From: Asticcacaulis sp. AC460 | GTDB taxonomy: Bacteria > Pseudomonadota > Alphaproteobacteria > Caulobacterales > Caulobacteraceae | Direction: 5' to 3' | Length of the DNA stretch: 64,000 bases | Assembly: GCF_000495795.1 (NCBI RefSeq) | Contig: NZ_AWGD01000003.1 | Span: 62,001 to 126,000, forward strand | In this document: positions 8,266 to 16,741 of the stretch, piece by piece | How the letters are laid out: every line of letters starts with the position of its first letter | Numbering within the stretch: position 1 is the stretch's first letter | Notes under the pieces: generated by a model | What the model was told of the DNA's origin: nothing | What the model saw: the letters and a program-made list of their open reading frames with translations, nothing else | Databases searched by the model: none | Program-made: the position numbers and the translations under genes

Positions 8266-8961
8266 CTATTCCGACGAACGGTCGTCACCGCGGTACTGGC
8301 GCTTCTTCTTCGGCTTGGTGTCCGCCGGGGCCTGGGCCGCGACCTGGGCCGGGGTGTTCATCAGTTCGTCGGCCGCGATCCCGCCATCGCCATTGACATC
8401 CAGGATGGCGAAGCGCTGCTCGCTGGCCGCCACCCATTCGGCGTCCGACACCTTGAAGTCCAGGTTGGAATCGGCGGCGCGGATCGGCTGGGGCTCGTCG
8501 ATCAGGCTGTATTGCGACGCGCCCTGCACCGTCTTGACGTAGCGGTTCTGCATCGGGTTGCGCTCGATATCCATGGTCGGATCGGCCTTGCGGGCCAGGA
8601 CCTTGGGCTGGCGGATGCGCGGATCGACCCGGGTGATTTCCGGCGCCAGTTGCGTCTCGTAGCGCGTATTTTCCGGGCTGTTGACGACCGTATCCCTGTT
8701 CTGGTCCAGCAGGATGAAGAAGGCCATGCTGTCGACCAGGAATTCTTCGTGGCTGATCTTTCCGTCCTTGTCACGGTCGGCCTGGGCGAACCAGGCCGCC
8801 TTGGGATAGGCCTCGCCCGTTTTGGCGCGGAAGGGCTGGCCCGAGGGCGAGAAGAAGATGTTCAGGCCCGCCGGCACCAGGGCGTTCTGCGCCATGACGT
8901 CCTGAGTCGTGGTGGCGCCGGCTGCGAGGACAAGAAGGGCGGTGGCGGCAAAAAGGCGCAT
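8266..8961 (-). CDS. Exported EF-hand domain protein
   Basis: A 231-residue protein with a signal peptide (MRLFAATALLVLAAG). Two calcium-binding loops are visible: DRDKDGKISHEEF near residue 70 and DVNGDGGIAADEL near residue 195, each followed by the expected helix; a third less complete loop (DSNLDFKVSDAEW) precedes the second. Two EF-hand-like pairs in an exported protein suggest periplasmic calcium sensing or structural calcium binding. A GTG four codons upstream (8973) is an alternative start; neither start has a strong ribosome site. Confidence 0.82.
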   Translation of the reverse strand: MRLFAATALLVLAAGATTTQDVMAQNALVPAGLNIFFSPSGQPFRAKTGEAYPKAAWFAQADRDKDGKISHEEFLVDSMAFFILLDQNRDTVVNSPENTRYETQLAPEITRVDPRIRQPKVLARKADPTMDIERNPMQNRYVKTVQGASQYSLIDEPQPIRAADSNLDFKVSDAEWVAASEQRFAILDVNGDGGIAADELMNTPAQVAAQAPADTKPKKKRQYRGDDRSSE

Positions 8962-9112
8962 CTGACAGCTCACATAGACTCTAGGAAGATCTGGGACTCG
9001 GGGAAAACCGGGGTAGGTCTAGGTGGGCTTTATGGTCAATTTCGGGCACGCCCGCAACCACGCTGTTGCAAAGGCGGGCGTGCCCGTGGCGATGGCTATT
9101 CGAAGGTCTTAC

Positions 9113-9544
9113 CTACTCGAAGGTTTTGGCGATATTGGTCGGCCGCAGCGGATTGGGACCGTACCGGTTGGGCCCGTATTCGCTTCCGGTGCAGAAAAAG
9201 ACCAACAGGACGATGCCGCCGAACGGAATGAAGGCGATCAGCAGCCAGAAGCCCGACTTGTTGGTGTCGTGCAGGCGCCGAACCGCCACGGCCAGTTCGG
9301 GCAGGAGCGTGCCGAGGTAAAATATGGCGATCAGAAGGATCGGGATTGCGGTGGCCGCGCCGGCGGCGTTGCTGTCATCACTGGCGCTGCCGACGATCGC
9401 GGCGATGATCCCGGCCAGGATGAACAAGCCAATTGCGACCAGAATCTGGAACAGGCGGAACCACCAGAATTCGGACCGCGAGGCGCGGCCTTCGAAATTG
9501 GCGTAATTATTGAAACAGGCCTTGACCGCTTCGACGAAACCCAT
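9113..9544 (-). CDS. DUF805 family membrane protein
   Basis: A 143-residue inner membrane protein. It has the family opening (YANFEGRASRSEFWWF) and four hydrophobic segments, then a cytosolic RRLHDTNKSGFWLLI motif before the last helix, all hallmarks of DUF805 (YhaH/YhaI-like). Function unknown in the family. The start is supported by GGGGG 7 bases upstream. It ends with GPNRYGPNPL, the Tyr/Pro/Asn-rich tail common in these proteins. Confidence 0.9.
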   Translation of the reverse strand: MGFVEAVKACFNNYANFEGRASRSEFWWFRLFQILVAIGLFILAGIIAAIVGSASDDSNAAGAATAIPILLIAIFYLGTLLPELAVAVRRLHDTNKSGFWLLIAFIPFGGIVLLVFFCTGSEYGPNRYGPNPLRPTNIAKTFE

Positions 9545-9668
9545 GGCACAGCCCCCTTTTACGGCTTGAAATTATGCAGGGCTTTTCCGCCCGGCGGATG
9601 ACCGGGGTTGGTATCGCCCCGTACCGGAGCTTGCCACGCTTTGGGGGGCTTTAAAAGAAGAAGGTTTT

Positions 9669-9872
9669 TCAGACCTTGTCGTCGAGGAATTCCCGGCGCA
9701 CGGACGCCCAGATATATTCCAGAACCAGGAAATAGAAGGCGGTGCGGACATAACGGACCGTATCATAGACCGTATAGTGTTCGACCAGGATGGCGACAGC
9801 CAGGACAAAGCCCATAATGCAGCCGGCAATGATCAGGCGTCTCGGCTTCACCAGTTTTTCGACAAGGGTCAT
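9669..9872 (-). CDS. Small membrane protein
   Basis: A 67-residue product with one strong hydrophobic segment (LIIAGCIMGFVLAVAILV) and a second, amphipathic one (AFYFLVLEYIWASV), flanked by a positively charged N-terminus and a charged C-terminus. The membrane pattern is the main support; the ribosome site is weak. No family recognised. Confidence 0.55.
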   Translation of the reverse strand: MTLVEKLVKPRRLIIAGCIMGFVLAVAILVEHYTVYDTVRYVRTAFYFLVLEYIWASVRREFLDDKV

Positions 9873-10089
9873 CTACGCGTACTCTGCTGTGAACATAAGA
9901 AAGAGATAAGGGAAGGTGTTAACACAACGCCCTTGTTAAACCTTTAACAGGCGCCGGAAAACAACGCAGCCATACCCCAAACGGGCGAAAACCGCCAGTC
10001 ACATTTACAGCTTCCTTATTTCATCCCTGGGGCCGGGCGTTCGTCCCGGCGCGCTGGCGCGGCTACCCCGCCATCGTCATCGTGGCGCC

Positions 10090-10725
10090 ATGCACAGTCT
10101 CAATACCCAGATTCATATCGTTTGCGGCGGCCTGGCCCTGGCGCTCGGCCTCGTCCCGCTGCTGTCGCCCAAGGGGCGCAGGCTCCACCGCCTTTTCGGC
10201 TGGTTGTTCGTCATCGCCGGCACCGGCCTCCTGGGCGCCGCGCTGGCCGGCATTCTGTTCTGGCCGCAACCGGGACCTCTGGTCATCGCCACGCTTTCGG
10301 CCGGGTACAACTTCGTTGGCGCCCTGCGCGCCCTGCCGCGGTTCCGGACCGCGCCGGGCGTGATCGATGCCGTCCTGGCCGTGGCGGCGCTGACAGCCTG
10401 CGCCTGGCTGATGCTGGCCATGGGGCGCGGCAACGCGTCGTGGCCGCCGGTTTTGGGCTACACCATCCTGGGCATGCTTTCGGCGATTGCCATCTACGAC
10501 CTCAGCCGTCACCTGTGGGCCCAGACCTGGCGCACCCATGTCCGGGAGATCGACCATGGCCTGAAGATGACCGGCGCCTATTTCGCCATGATGTCGGCCG
10601 GGGCCGGTAGCCTGCTGCGCGACGGGCAGCCGTGGAGCCAGATCCTGCCCCAGGCGGTTGGAACGCTTGTGATGATCCTGTTTTTGGTGCTCCATATAAG
10701 GAAGGCACGGCGCGGACAGGGATGA
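10090..10725 (+). CDS. Multi-pass membrane protein, DUF2306-like
   Basis: A 211-residue protein with about six to seven hydrophobic helices. The N-terminal stretch IHIVCGGLALALGLVPLL followed by HRLFGWLFV resembles DUF2306-type membrane proteins, in which a histidine in helix 1 and an HR motif before helix 2 recur. It lies 4 bases upstream of a LytTR-domain regulator in the same direction, so the two are probably one operon and the membrane protein may be a target or accessory of the regulator (inference). Confidence 0.72.
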   Translation: MHSLNTQIHIVCGGLALALGLVPLLSPKGRRLHRLFGWLFVIAGTGLLGAALAGILFWPQPGPLVIATLSAGYNFVGALRALPRFRTAPGVIDAVLAVAALTACAWLMLAMGRGNASWPPVLGYTILGMLSAIAIYDLSRHLWAQTWRTHVREIDHGLKMTGAYFAMMSAGAGSLLRDGQPWSQILPQAVGTLVMILFLVLHIRKARRGQG

Positions 10726-10729
10726 TTCC

Positions 10730-11539
10730 ATGATAATCCGGCATTGGCCGGCGGCGATGGGGATAGCGTTTTTCCTCACGACCGTCGGCTTTGCTTCTTT
10801 GGCGATCATCGCCATCCGGCGCCAGTCGGGTGTCGACCTGCCGTGGACCCACGCCGTGCTGTGGCAGGGCCTGATTTACGGCACCTGGTGGCCGTTGGCC
10901 GGTCTTGTGAGCGTCATGGTTGCCCGGTTGGGCCTGAAGCCGAAGCTGTTCGCCATCCTGCATCCGGCGGGTCTGGTCTATGTCGCCGGCCATGCGCTGC
11001 TGGCGGCCTGGATCGACCACAGCTTCGGCGCGTCGGGCACGGTTGGGCAGGGCTGGCTGCATCGATTGCCGATCGATGTCCTGATCGCCACGGCCATTGC
11101 CGCCATGGTGATCGCGGTCGCCGCCTGGCGACTGGCCCAGGCCGAAGCGGCCCGGGCGGCCGAGCTGAACCGGGCCCTGGAGGCCGCCCGCGCCGCGGCG
11201 CCTCGCGGTGAAACGCCTCTCTTGGTGTCGGCCGGCAGCAAACGCGTGCCCGTCGCGGTCGCGGAGGTCGAATGGTTCGCGGCGGCGGCCAACTATGTCG
11301 TGGTCAACTGGAACGGCCGCGAAGGCCTGGTGCGTGAGACCCTGACCGCGGTTCTGGAGCGGCTGGACCCGGTGGTCTTTGCCCGGGCGCATCGCGGTGC
11401 GGTGGTCAACCTGGCGCGGGTGGCGTCGGCGCGGGCCCTGGACGACGGCGGCTGGGTCCTGGCGATGACCAGCGGCGCCGAGATCCTGGTCAGCCGGACC
11501 TACCGTGACGACATCCTCAAACGGCTGGGGCGGGTGTAA
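10730..11539 (+). CDS. Membrane-anchored LytTR-domain transcriptional regulator
   Basis: A 269-residue protein. Residues about 1-135 contain four hydrophobic helices; a short helical linker rich in Ala/Arg follows; residues about 165-269 form a LytTR DNA-binding domain with the family patterns VEWFAAAANYVVVNW, RETLTAVLERLDP, FARAHRGAVVNL and ILVSRTYRDDILKRL. LytTR domains bind direct repeats through beta-strand contacts. The architecture (membrane sensor fused to LytTR, no response-regulator receiver domain) is seen in Caulobacterales. It follows a DUF2306-like gene by 4 bases. Confidence 0.9.
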   Translation: MIIRHWPAAMGIAFFLTTVGFASLAIIAIRRQSGVDLPWTHAVLWQGLIYGTWWPLAGLVSVMVARLGLKPKLFAILHPAGLVYVAGHALLAAWIDHSFGASGTVGQGWLHRLPIDVLIATAIAAMVIAVAAWRLAQAEAARAAELNRALEAARAAAPRGETPLLVSAGSKRVPVAVAEVEWFAAAANYVVVNWNGREGLVRETLTAVLERLDPVVFARAHRGAVVNLARVASARALDDGGWVLAMTSGAEILVSRTYRDDILKRLGRV

Positions 11540-11549
11540 GTTTTAAGAG

Positions 11550-11679
11550 GAACACGGAAAACACCGAAGGCCGCTACGCGGCAACACTGAAGGCACGGAA
11601 TTCCGGTAATTCAGTCTTTCGCGCGAATTTTAGTGTTTTCCGTGTCGCCGCGTAGCGGCCTTCAGTGTTTTCCGTGTTC
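11550..11679. repeat. 130-base inverted repeat between convergent genes
   Basis: Arms of 38 bases (11550-11587 and 11642-11679) pair with only two mismatches. Each arm contains GAACACGGAAAACAC, GAAGGCCGC and TACGCGGC or their complements; the 54-base loop includes GAATTCCGGTAATTC. It occupies the gap between the LytTR gene and the convergent flavin-GAF gene, so it could act as a bidirectional terminator, but the size exceeds a simple terminator and it resembles a miniature mobile hairpin. It is not the same family as the GGGGAGG-ended repeats. Confidence 0.8.
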
Positions 11680-11710
11680 CCTTCTTAGCATCCAAGCGCC
11701 GATGCGACGA

Positions 11711-13027
11711 TCACACGGTCTCGATCTCCGGCCGGCCGTCGACCACCAGCCGCAGCCGCCCGCGTTCCAGCCGTTCCAGCCGGATCGGCGCGGCCTTCTC
11801 ATCCAGGCGCTTCTTCAGCAGGATCAGCCTTGTCTCGAGATTGTCCTTCCATTCCGGCAGTTTCAGCGCCGGATCGCGGCGGATCTCGCGGTTGGAAAAC
11901 ACATCCTGTCCGGTCGCCTGCCAGGCGCTGACGAAACTGTGCAGGAGCCGGCCCGGCACCCCGCGCACGACATAGGCGTCATCGATAAACACGCTGTCGT
12001 CATAGGCATGGTACTTCAGCCGGATGACCGGTCCGTGCGCCACGACCGCCCGTGAAGCCGGCCCGGCGACACTCTGCTGCGCCTGCTGGTCGCTTAGTTT
12101 CAGCGCCGCCGCCAGATGCGCGGCCAGGATCGCCAGGGCGCTTTCGTCCTCATGCCGGAAGGCAAAAGCCGTTTCCGACTCGATGAAGACGACGCCGGCC
12201 AGTTGTCCCTGGCAGATCATCGGGGCGGCGATCTGACTGAGCGCGTCGTCCAGACCCGGCAGGGGAATGTGGCGCGGATCGGCCGCGTGCGCCGCTGCCA
12301 CGGCTGACGCATAACGCTGGGCGCGGCGCAGATCGCTGATGCGCAGGGATTGCCGCACCGCCGCCGCCAAACCGATGAGACCTTCGCCTATGGCAACCTC
12401 GGCGCCGACACCTTCGCGGCCATAGCCGCGATGGGCGATGGCGCTCAGGGTGCCCTCTTCGCCGGGCGTCAGGATCAGCGCCTGGGCAATCCCGAACACC
12501 TGCTCGAGCCCGTCCAGAGCCGCTTCCAGCAGGGCGTCGGCATCGTCCAGTCCGGACAGGACCTGACAAACCGTGCTCAACCGCGCCAGATCGGCGCGCG
12601 GCGCCAGCCGGGGCGGCGTTCCGGTCAGCGGCAGGACGGGTTCGACCGGCGCCAGGCTGAGCACGCGATAGATGTCGGCGCTGCGCAGTTTCATGATGGC
12701 GAGGCCGTCATTGACCTTCAGCAGGGCAGACATACGTGCGAACAGCGGTCCGGCCTCCTCCGACCGGACATAGGCGATGTCCAGCAGATGCTGCTGTCCG
12801 CTGCGGCCGTCGACCACCATCAACTGCGCCGTATTCAGCCGGCGGACATTGCGCGTCGTCTTGGAAAAGAACTGGTTCGACAGGGCGACATGGCCTTCGT
12901 CGACATAGTGGACGTGGGACAGATACGAGACGTTGGGCACCCCGGCCTCATCCAGCGTGGCGATGACCGAGGGGATAATGCCTTCCAGGCTGCTGCGGAT
13001 ATCCCCGAGATGCAAACCTGGGCTCAT
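11711..13027 (-). CDS. Flavin split-barrel, GAF and winged-helix fusion protein
   Basis: A 438-residue protein; its ATG overlaps the stop of the upstream gene (ATGA), which fixes the start. Residues about 1-150 match the pyridoxamine-phosphate-oxidase-like split barrel (VPNVSYLSHVHYV, FFSKTTRNVRRL, AQLMVVDG). Residues about 165-315 are a GAF domain (ALLEAALDGLEQVFGI, then IAHRGYG, IGEGLIGLAAAVRQ and ICQGQLAGVVFIESE). The C-terminal 100 residues (YVVRGVPGRLLHSF, FSNREIRRD, KDNLETRLILLKKRL) look like a winged helix related to regulatory DNA-binding domains. I infer a flavin- or ligand-sensing transcription factor or sensor. Confidence 0.82.
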   Translation of the reverse strand: MSPGLHLGDIRSSLEGIIPSVIATLDEAGVPNVSYLSHVHYVDEGHVALSNQFFSKTTRNVRRLNTAQLMVVDGRSGQQHLLDIAYVRSEEAGPLFARMSALLKVNDGLAIMKLRSADIYRVLSLAPVEPVLPLTGTPPRLAPRADLARLSTVCQVLSGLDDADALLEAALDGLEQVFGIAQALILTPGEEGTLSAIAHRGYGREGVGAEVAIGEGLIGLAAAVRQSLRISDLRRAQRYASAVAAAHAADPRHIPLPGLDDALSQIAAPMICQGQLAGVVFIESETAFAFRHEDESALAILAAHLAAALKLSDQQAQQSVAGPASRAVVAHGPVIRLKYHAYDDSVFIDDAYVVRGVPGRLLHSFVSAWQATGQDVFSNREIRRDPALKLPEWKDNLETRLILLKKRLDEKAAPIRLERLERGRLRLVVDGRPEIETV

Positions 13028-13509
13028 GCTTCGACATCCGTTACGGCGCTGCCGGCGCGCGGGCCGGGGGTCTGCAGGAACAGCGAGTCGGGCCGGAAGC
13101 GGACACAAATCAAACCCCCGAGGGGAAAGGTGTGCGACAGCGGCTCCAGGGTCACGCCCAATCCGGCCATCACGGTCAGCATGTCGTCGACATAGGCGGC
13201 TGGACCGCTGTCCGCCGCAACCGGCGTGACGGACACAATCCGTCCCTTGATCTGGTAGGACCTGTAGTCCGCCGGCGCCGTAAAGGTCGCTGCGATCAGC
13301 CCGCCCGGCGCCGCCGCCTCGACCGCGTTCACCCATTGCCGGCTGATGTACAACTCGACCTCGCCGTCCGGGGTGACGCGGCTGCCGGCCGACCGCGCAA
13401 TCGCCGCGCCGTCGCCGCGGCGCACGGCGGCGATGATCATGACCTGGCCTTCGACGTGGCGGACGATATCGGGTGTCAGTTGCAAGGTTGCCTCGTACCG
13501 TTGCCGCAC
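13024..13509 (-). CDS. Pyridoxamine-5'-phosphate-oxidase-like flavin-binding protein
   Basis: A 161-residue single-domain split-barrel protein. Visible pattern: a first strand after VEGQVMIIAAVRRGDGA, then SRVTPDGEVELYISRQW, LIAATFTAPADYRSYQIKGRI, and a terminal ICVRFRPDSLF strand. Members of this superfamily bind FMN or F420. The stop overlaps the next gene's start by 4 bases, so the two split-barrel proteins are translationally coupled and may act together. Its promoter would lie in the 106-base gap shared with the divergent hemerythrin gene. Confidence 0.72.
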   Translation of the reverse strand: MRQRYEATLQLTPDIVRHVEGQVMIIAAVRRGDGAAIARSAGSRVTPDGEVELYISRQWVNAVEAAAPGGLIAATFTAPADYRSYQIKGRIVSVTPVAADSGPAAYVDDMLTVMAGLGVTLEPLSHTFPLGGLICVRFRPDSLFLQTPGPRAGSAVTDVEA

Positions 13510-13529
13510 CCTACGACGGCGCGTTTCGT

Positions 13530-13570
13530 TTAGGAAGAACCGCTTAGGAAAGATTTAGGAAGCTTAGGGA
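13530..13570. repeat. Four iterated TTAGGAA-type motifs in a divergent promoter gap
   Basis: TTAGGAA occurs at 13530, 13544 and 13555, and TTAGGGA at 13564, all in the same orientation between the divergent split-barrel and hemerythrin genes. An imperfect inverted pair CTACGACGG (13511) and CCGCCGTAG (13577) brackets them. Iterated sites of this kind are usual for cooperative binding of a regulator; the regulator is not identified. Confidence 0.5.
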
Positions 13571-13615
13571 AACCGTCCGCCGTAGAGCCGCCTCCACCAT
13601 AAAAGGAGACGATCT

Positions 13616-14206
13616 ATGAACGATTTGAGACTGGAAGCGGGTCTGTGCGACCTGAATGGCCGCCACGACCTGTACGGCTTTATCCATAAGGGCCTGCGCA
13701 AGGCCCAGGCCGAGATGCTGGTGCGCCTGGGCAACGAAGACATGGTCACCGAAGGTGGCCGCCGCACCCTCAACGACCTGCGCCGGCTGCTGGCCCTGGC
13801 GGCGCTGCACATCAAACACGAAGAGACCTTCGTCCATCCGCATATGGAGGATGCCGGTTTGCTGGAGCGCCAGCACGACCACCACCGCACCACCTTCCAG
13901 CGTCTGGAAAACCTGATCCGCGGCATCGAAGGCGCGCCGTCGGCCCTGGTCCCTGCCCATGCTCGCCGCCTGTATCTCGCCTTCGGTCACTATGTGGCGC
14001 AGGACCTGCTGCACATGTACGAGGAAGAGACCGTTGCCCAGCCGCATCTGTGGGCCGCCATGACCGACGCCCAGATCGGCGCCGTCGAAGGCGCCATCAT
14101 GAACTCGGTCAGCCCTGACAACATGGCCGCCTTCATGGAGATGATCATGCCGGCCCTGACCCCGGCCGAGCGCGCTGCCGTGCTGGCCGTTGAAGTCCAG
14201 GGGTAA
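13616..14206 (+). CDS. Hemerythrin-like (HHE) domain protein
   Basis: A 196-residue helical protein preceded by a strong AAAAGGAG ribosome site. Candidate di-iron ligands are visible: HKGLRKAQAEM in helix 1, HIKHEETFVHPHME in helix 2, HDHHRTTF in helix 3 and HYVAQDLLHMYEEE in helix 4, matching the His/His/Glu spacing of hemerythrin HHE domains. Known functions are oxygen or NO sensing, iron storage and di-iron repair. The C-terminal 50 residues (about 145-196) form an extra helical segment. It lies 5 bases upstream of an RTX-repeat gene, an unusual partner. Confidence 0.9.
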   Translation: MNDLRLEAGLCDLNGRHDLYGFIHKGLRKAQAEMLVRLGNEDMVTEGGRRTLNDLRRLLALAALHIKHEETFVHPHMEDAGLLERQHDHHRTTFQRLENLIRGIEGAPSALVPAHARRLYLAFGHYVAQDLLHMYEEETVAQPHLWAAMTDAQIGAVEGAIMNSVSPDNMAAFMEMIMPALTPAERAAVLAVEVQG

Positions 14207-14211
14207 ACACC

Positions 14212-15825
14212 ATGATACTTTTGGGAACCGGAGGCCACAACCGCCTCGACGGCGGCGACGATGCCGACCAAATCCTGGGCGGCGCCGGCCACGATACGGT
14301 CTATGGCGGCGGTAACGACGATATAATTGACGGCGGCACAGGCAATGATGTCCTCAGCGGTGGTTACGGCCACGACGCCATGGACGGCGGCGCGGGCCAT
14401 GACCGGATGGACGGTGACGGCGGCACCGACATCCTGATCGGCGGCACCGGTAACGACACGCTGAACGGCGGGGATGGCGAGGACTATCTCTGCGCCGGCT
14501 TCGACGGTGATCGCCTGATGACCAACTGGGGCGCCGACCGGTTCGATGGCGGTGCGGGCCTGGATACCGCCATCCTGTTCCGTGGTGCGGCGACGGCGGC
14601 CATTCGCTTCGACCTGCGTGACACTTCGGTGGCGCAGGTGCTCGACAACGGCGCCAGCGTGGTCAATATTGAGATGGTGTCGCTGTTTACCGGCCGTGGC
14701 GCCGATAGCCTGATCGGCGGCGCCCGCAACGATACCTACTTCGCCGGCGCCGGCAATGATACGCTCGATGGCTGGCACGGCGACGACCTGCTCTACGGTG
14801 AGGCGGGCAACGACCTGATCCAGGGCGGCAATGGCGACGACCACATGAACGGCGGCCTGGGTCACGATACCCTCGCCGGTGGCGCGCAGAACGACATCCT
14901 GACCGGCGACAGCGGCGAAGACCTGCTGACCGGCGGGGCAGGTGACGACCGGATCGACGGCGGCGCCGGTATCGACACGGCCGTCTATAGCGGCAACAAG
15001 GCCGACTATGAGGTTTATCGCGGCGGCGACGGCGACGTGGTCCTGCGCGACCTGCGACCGAATGCAGACGGGACCGACACCCTGGTCCTGGTCGACCGGC
15101 TGGCCTTTGCCGACGGCACCGTCACCATGGCGCACATGCTGGCGCGCGGCCGTGCACCGGTGGCCCAGGCCGACGTCGTTACCGTGTCCGAGGATGGCGT
15201 GGCGAAGGTCAATGTCCTGGCCAATGACAGCGACGATGACGGTGATACCCTGTCCGTGGTCTCGGTCACCGCGGCCGATCCCAATCTGTCCGTGGCCTTC
15301 ACCCGGGCCGGGCAGGTGACGGTAACGCCGGGCGCGGCCTATCAAGCCCTGGGCGCCGGCCAGAGCCTGCTGACCACGGCCGATGTCGTGATCCGGGATC
15401 CCTACGGCAATACCGGCCATTCGGCCCTGTCGATCATCGTCACCGGCGCCAATGACGCGCCGAAAGCGGCCAACGACGCCCGCAGTATCGGCGAAGACGC
15501 CGGGCCGACCACCATCAACGTCCTCGCCAACGACCGCGACCCCGATGCCAATGCCCATCTGTTCGTCTCGGGGCTCGATCTCGGTTCGACCTTCGGCGCG
15601 GTGACGATCAACGGCGACGGCACCCTGTCCTACGATCCGGGCCGCGCCTTCCAGTACCTGGCGGCTGGCGAGTGGGCGACCGACAGCTTCGCCTATACGG
15701 TCAGCGACGGCTACGGCGGTCAGTCGACGGCGACGGTGACCCTCACCATTGCCGGTGCCGACGAACAGATGGCGATGGCCGTCCCTGATGCCATGGCGGG
15801 ATGGGATATGGCTGTCTGGGGATGA
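14212..15825 (+). CDS. RTX calcium-binding repeat protein with C-terminal VCBS/cadherin-like domains
   Basis: A 537-residue protein. Residues 1-265 contain roughly 15-18 nonapeptide repeats of the GGxGxDxLx type (for example GGNDDIIDG, GGTGNDVLSG, GGTGNDTLN, GEAGNDLIQ, GGAGDDRIDG), which fold into a calcium-filled beta roll. Residues about 310-420 and 420-530 each start with a P-x-A-x-x-D-x-x-x-x-x-EDG pattern and contain NVLANDSDDDGDTL or NVLANDRDPDANA, typical of VCBS/cadherin-like tandem domains. There is no signal peptide, as expected for a type I secreted protein, but the domain order (RTX first) is the reverse of usual. No type I exporter genes are in the window. Confidence 0.93.
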   Translation: MILLGTGGHNRLDGGDDADQILGGAGHDTVYGGGNDDIIDGGTGNDVLSGGYGHDAMDGGAGHDRMDGDGGTDILIGGTGNDTLNGGDGEDYLCAGFDGDRLMTNWGADRFDGGAGLDTAILFRGAATAAIRFDLRDTSVAQVLDNGASVVNIEMVSLFTGRGADSLIGGARNDTYFAGAGNDTLDGWHGDDLLYGEAGNDLIQGGNGDDHMNGGLGHDTLAGGAQNDILTGDSGEDLLTGGAGDDRIDGGAGIDTAVYSGNKADYEVYRGGDGDVVLRDLRPNADGTDTLVLVDRLAFADGTVTMAHMLARGRAPVAQADVVTVSEDGVAKVNVLANDSDDDGDTLSVVSVTAADPNLSVAFTRAGQVTVTPGAAYQALGAGQSLLTTADVVIRDPYGNTGHSALSIIVTGANDAPKAANDARSIGEDAGPTTINVLANDRDPDANAHLFVSGLDLGSTFGAVTINGDGTLSYDPGRAFQYLAAGEWATDSFAYTVSDGYGGQSTATVTLTIAGADEQMAMAVPDAMAGWDMAVWG

Positions 15826-16031
15826 CGGAAGGGTACCGGGCGCTCTTGAACTGTGTTCACATGTGCTTGACAAATGAAACCATCTGGTGCATCAGCCGCC
15901 ACCTTTGCGGGCAGAAGAAACGACCGGTCGCCGGTTATCCCTGCCCGCGGCCAGTGGCTTATCCCCAATATCATACCCGCGCCCGGACCCCGCCTGAGCG
16001 GTGACTGTGCGCGTACCCTCAGGAGATTGAG

Positions 16032-16565
16032 ATGTCGAAGATGCGTGGCCGTTGTGCGGCCCTTATGGCTGCCGTGATGGTGACCCTGGCGCCTGCCGCC
16101 GCGCAGGCCCAGGACAACAGCGCGGCCATGACCGAAGTCGTGCGCCAGATGCGCGAAACGGCGACGAAAATGGAAGGCCAGCTTCCGGCCGAGGACATTG
16201 CCGAGATGCGCCGCTCGGCGGATGAAATCGAGGCCCAGATCAAGGCCGGGGCCTTCAACACCGCCGCGCCGGTCGAGGATCCCAACGACGTGACCGGCCG
16301 GCTGATGCGCGAACACGGCGGTATCGTCGACTGGCTGGAGAACGAGACGGCGTGCGCCGGCTATAGCTGGGAGACCTACAAGACCTACCGCCTGGACACG
16401 GGCGACCGTGACGGCGAACGCGATGTCCTGTGCCAGAAGGCCTATGCCCACTATGAACGCTACTTCTACCTGGGCCGGGACGGCAAGACGGCGGAGGCGC
16501 GCGTCGAACTGGAGGCCTACGACGTGGCGGCCCATGCGGCGGTCGATTTCTACGAAAAGCGCTGA
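16032..16565 (+). CDS. Exported protein of unknown function
   Basis: A 177-residue product with a signal peptide (MSKMRGRCAALMAAVMVTLAP, cleavage after AQA) and a GGAG ribosome site in the preceding AGGAGATTGAG. The mature part is acidic, mainly helical, with a cysteine pair (one in ENETACAGYSW, one in DVLCQKAYAHY). A repeated Tyr-containing pattern (YSWETYKTYRLD, AHYERYFYLG) is visible. No family recognised. It stands alone, 206 bases downstream of the RTX gene. Confidence 0.8.
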   Translation: MSKMRGRCAALMAAVMVTLAPAAAQAQDNSAAMTEVVRQMRETATKMEGQLPAEDIAEMRRSADEIEAQIKAGAFNTAAPVEDPNDVTGRLMREHGGIVDWLENETACAGYSWETYKTYRLDTGDRDGERDVLCQKAYAHYERYFYLGRDGKTAEARVELEAYDVAAHAAVDFYEKR

Positions 16566-16741
16566 GTTTCAAACGCAGGATGAACACGGATGTGCAATGA
16601 CTTGCATATCCGCGCCAAGCGCCTTCAAAAACAGAGATCGAACCGCGAGAACCAGGTACGCAAACACCGCCCATCTGGCTTATCTGGCTTATCTGTGGAC
16701 CAACTCTTTACCGCCCTCACCACTACGCGGCAGGCACACGA

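Noticed and set aside
9918-9946. TTAA motifs resembling CtrA boxes
   Set aside because: The spacing between TTAA half-sites is not the N7 of the CtrA consensus in either pair.
15867-15895. TTGACA that might be a -35 box before the exported protein gene at 16032
   Set aside because: No matching -10 hexamer at the right spacing.
16587-16612. Hairpin CGGAT-TGCAA-tgac-TTGCA-ATCCG after the exported-protein gene
   Set aside because: Short interrupted stems and no T-run; not enough to call it a terminator.
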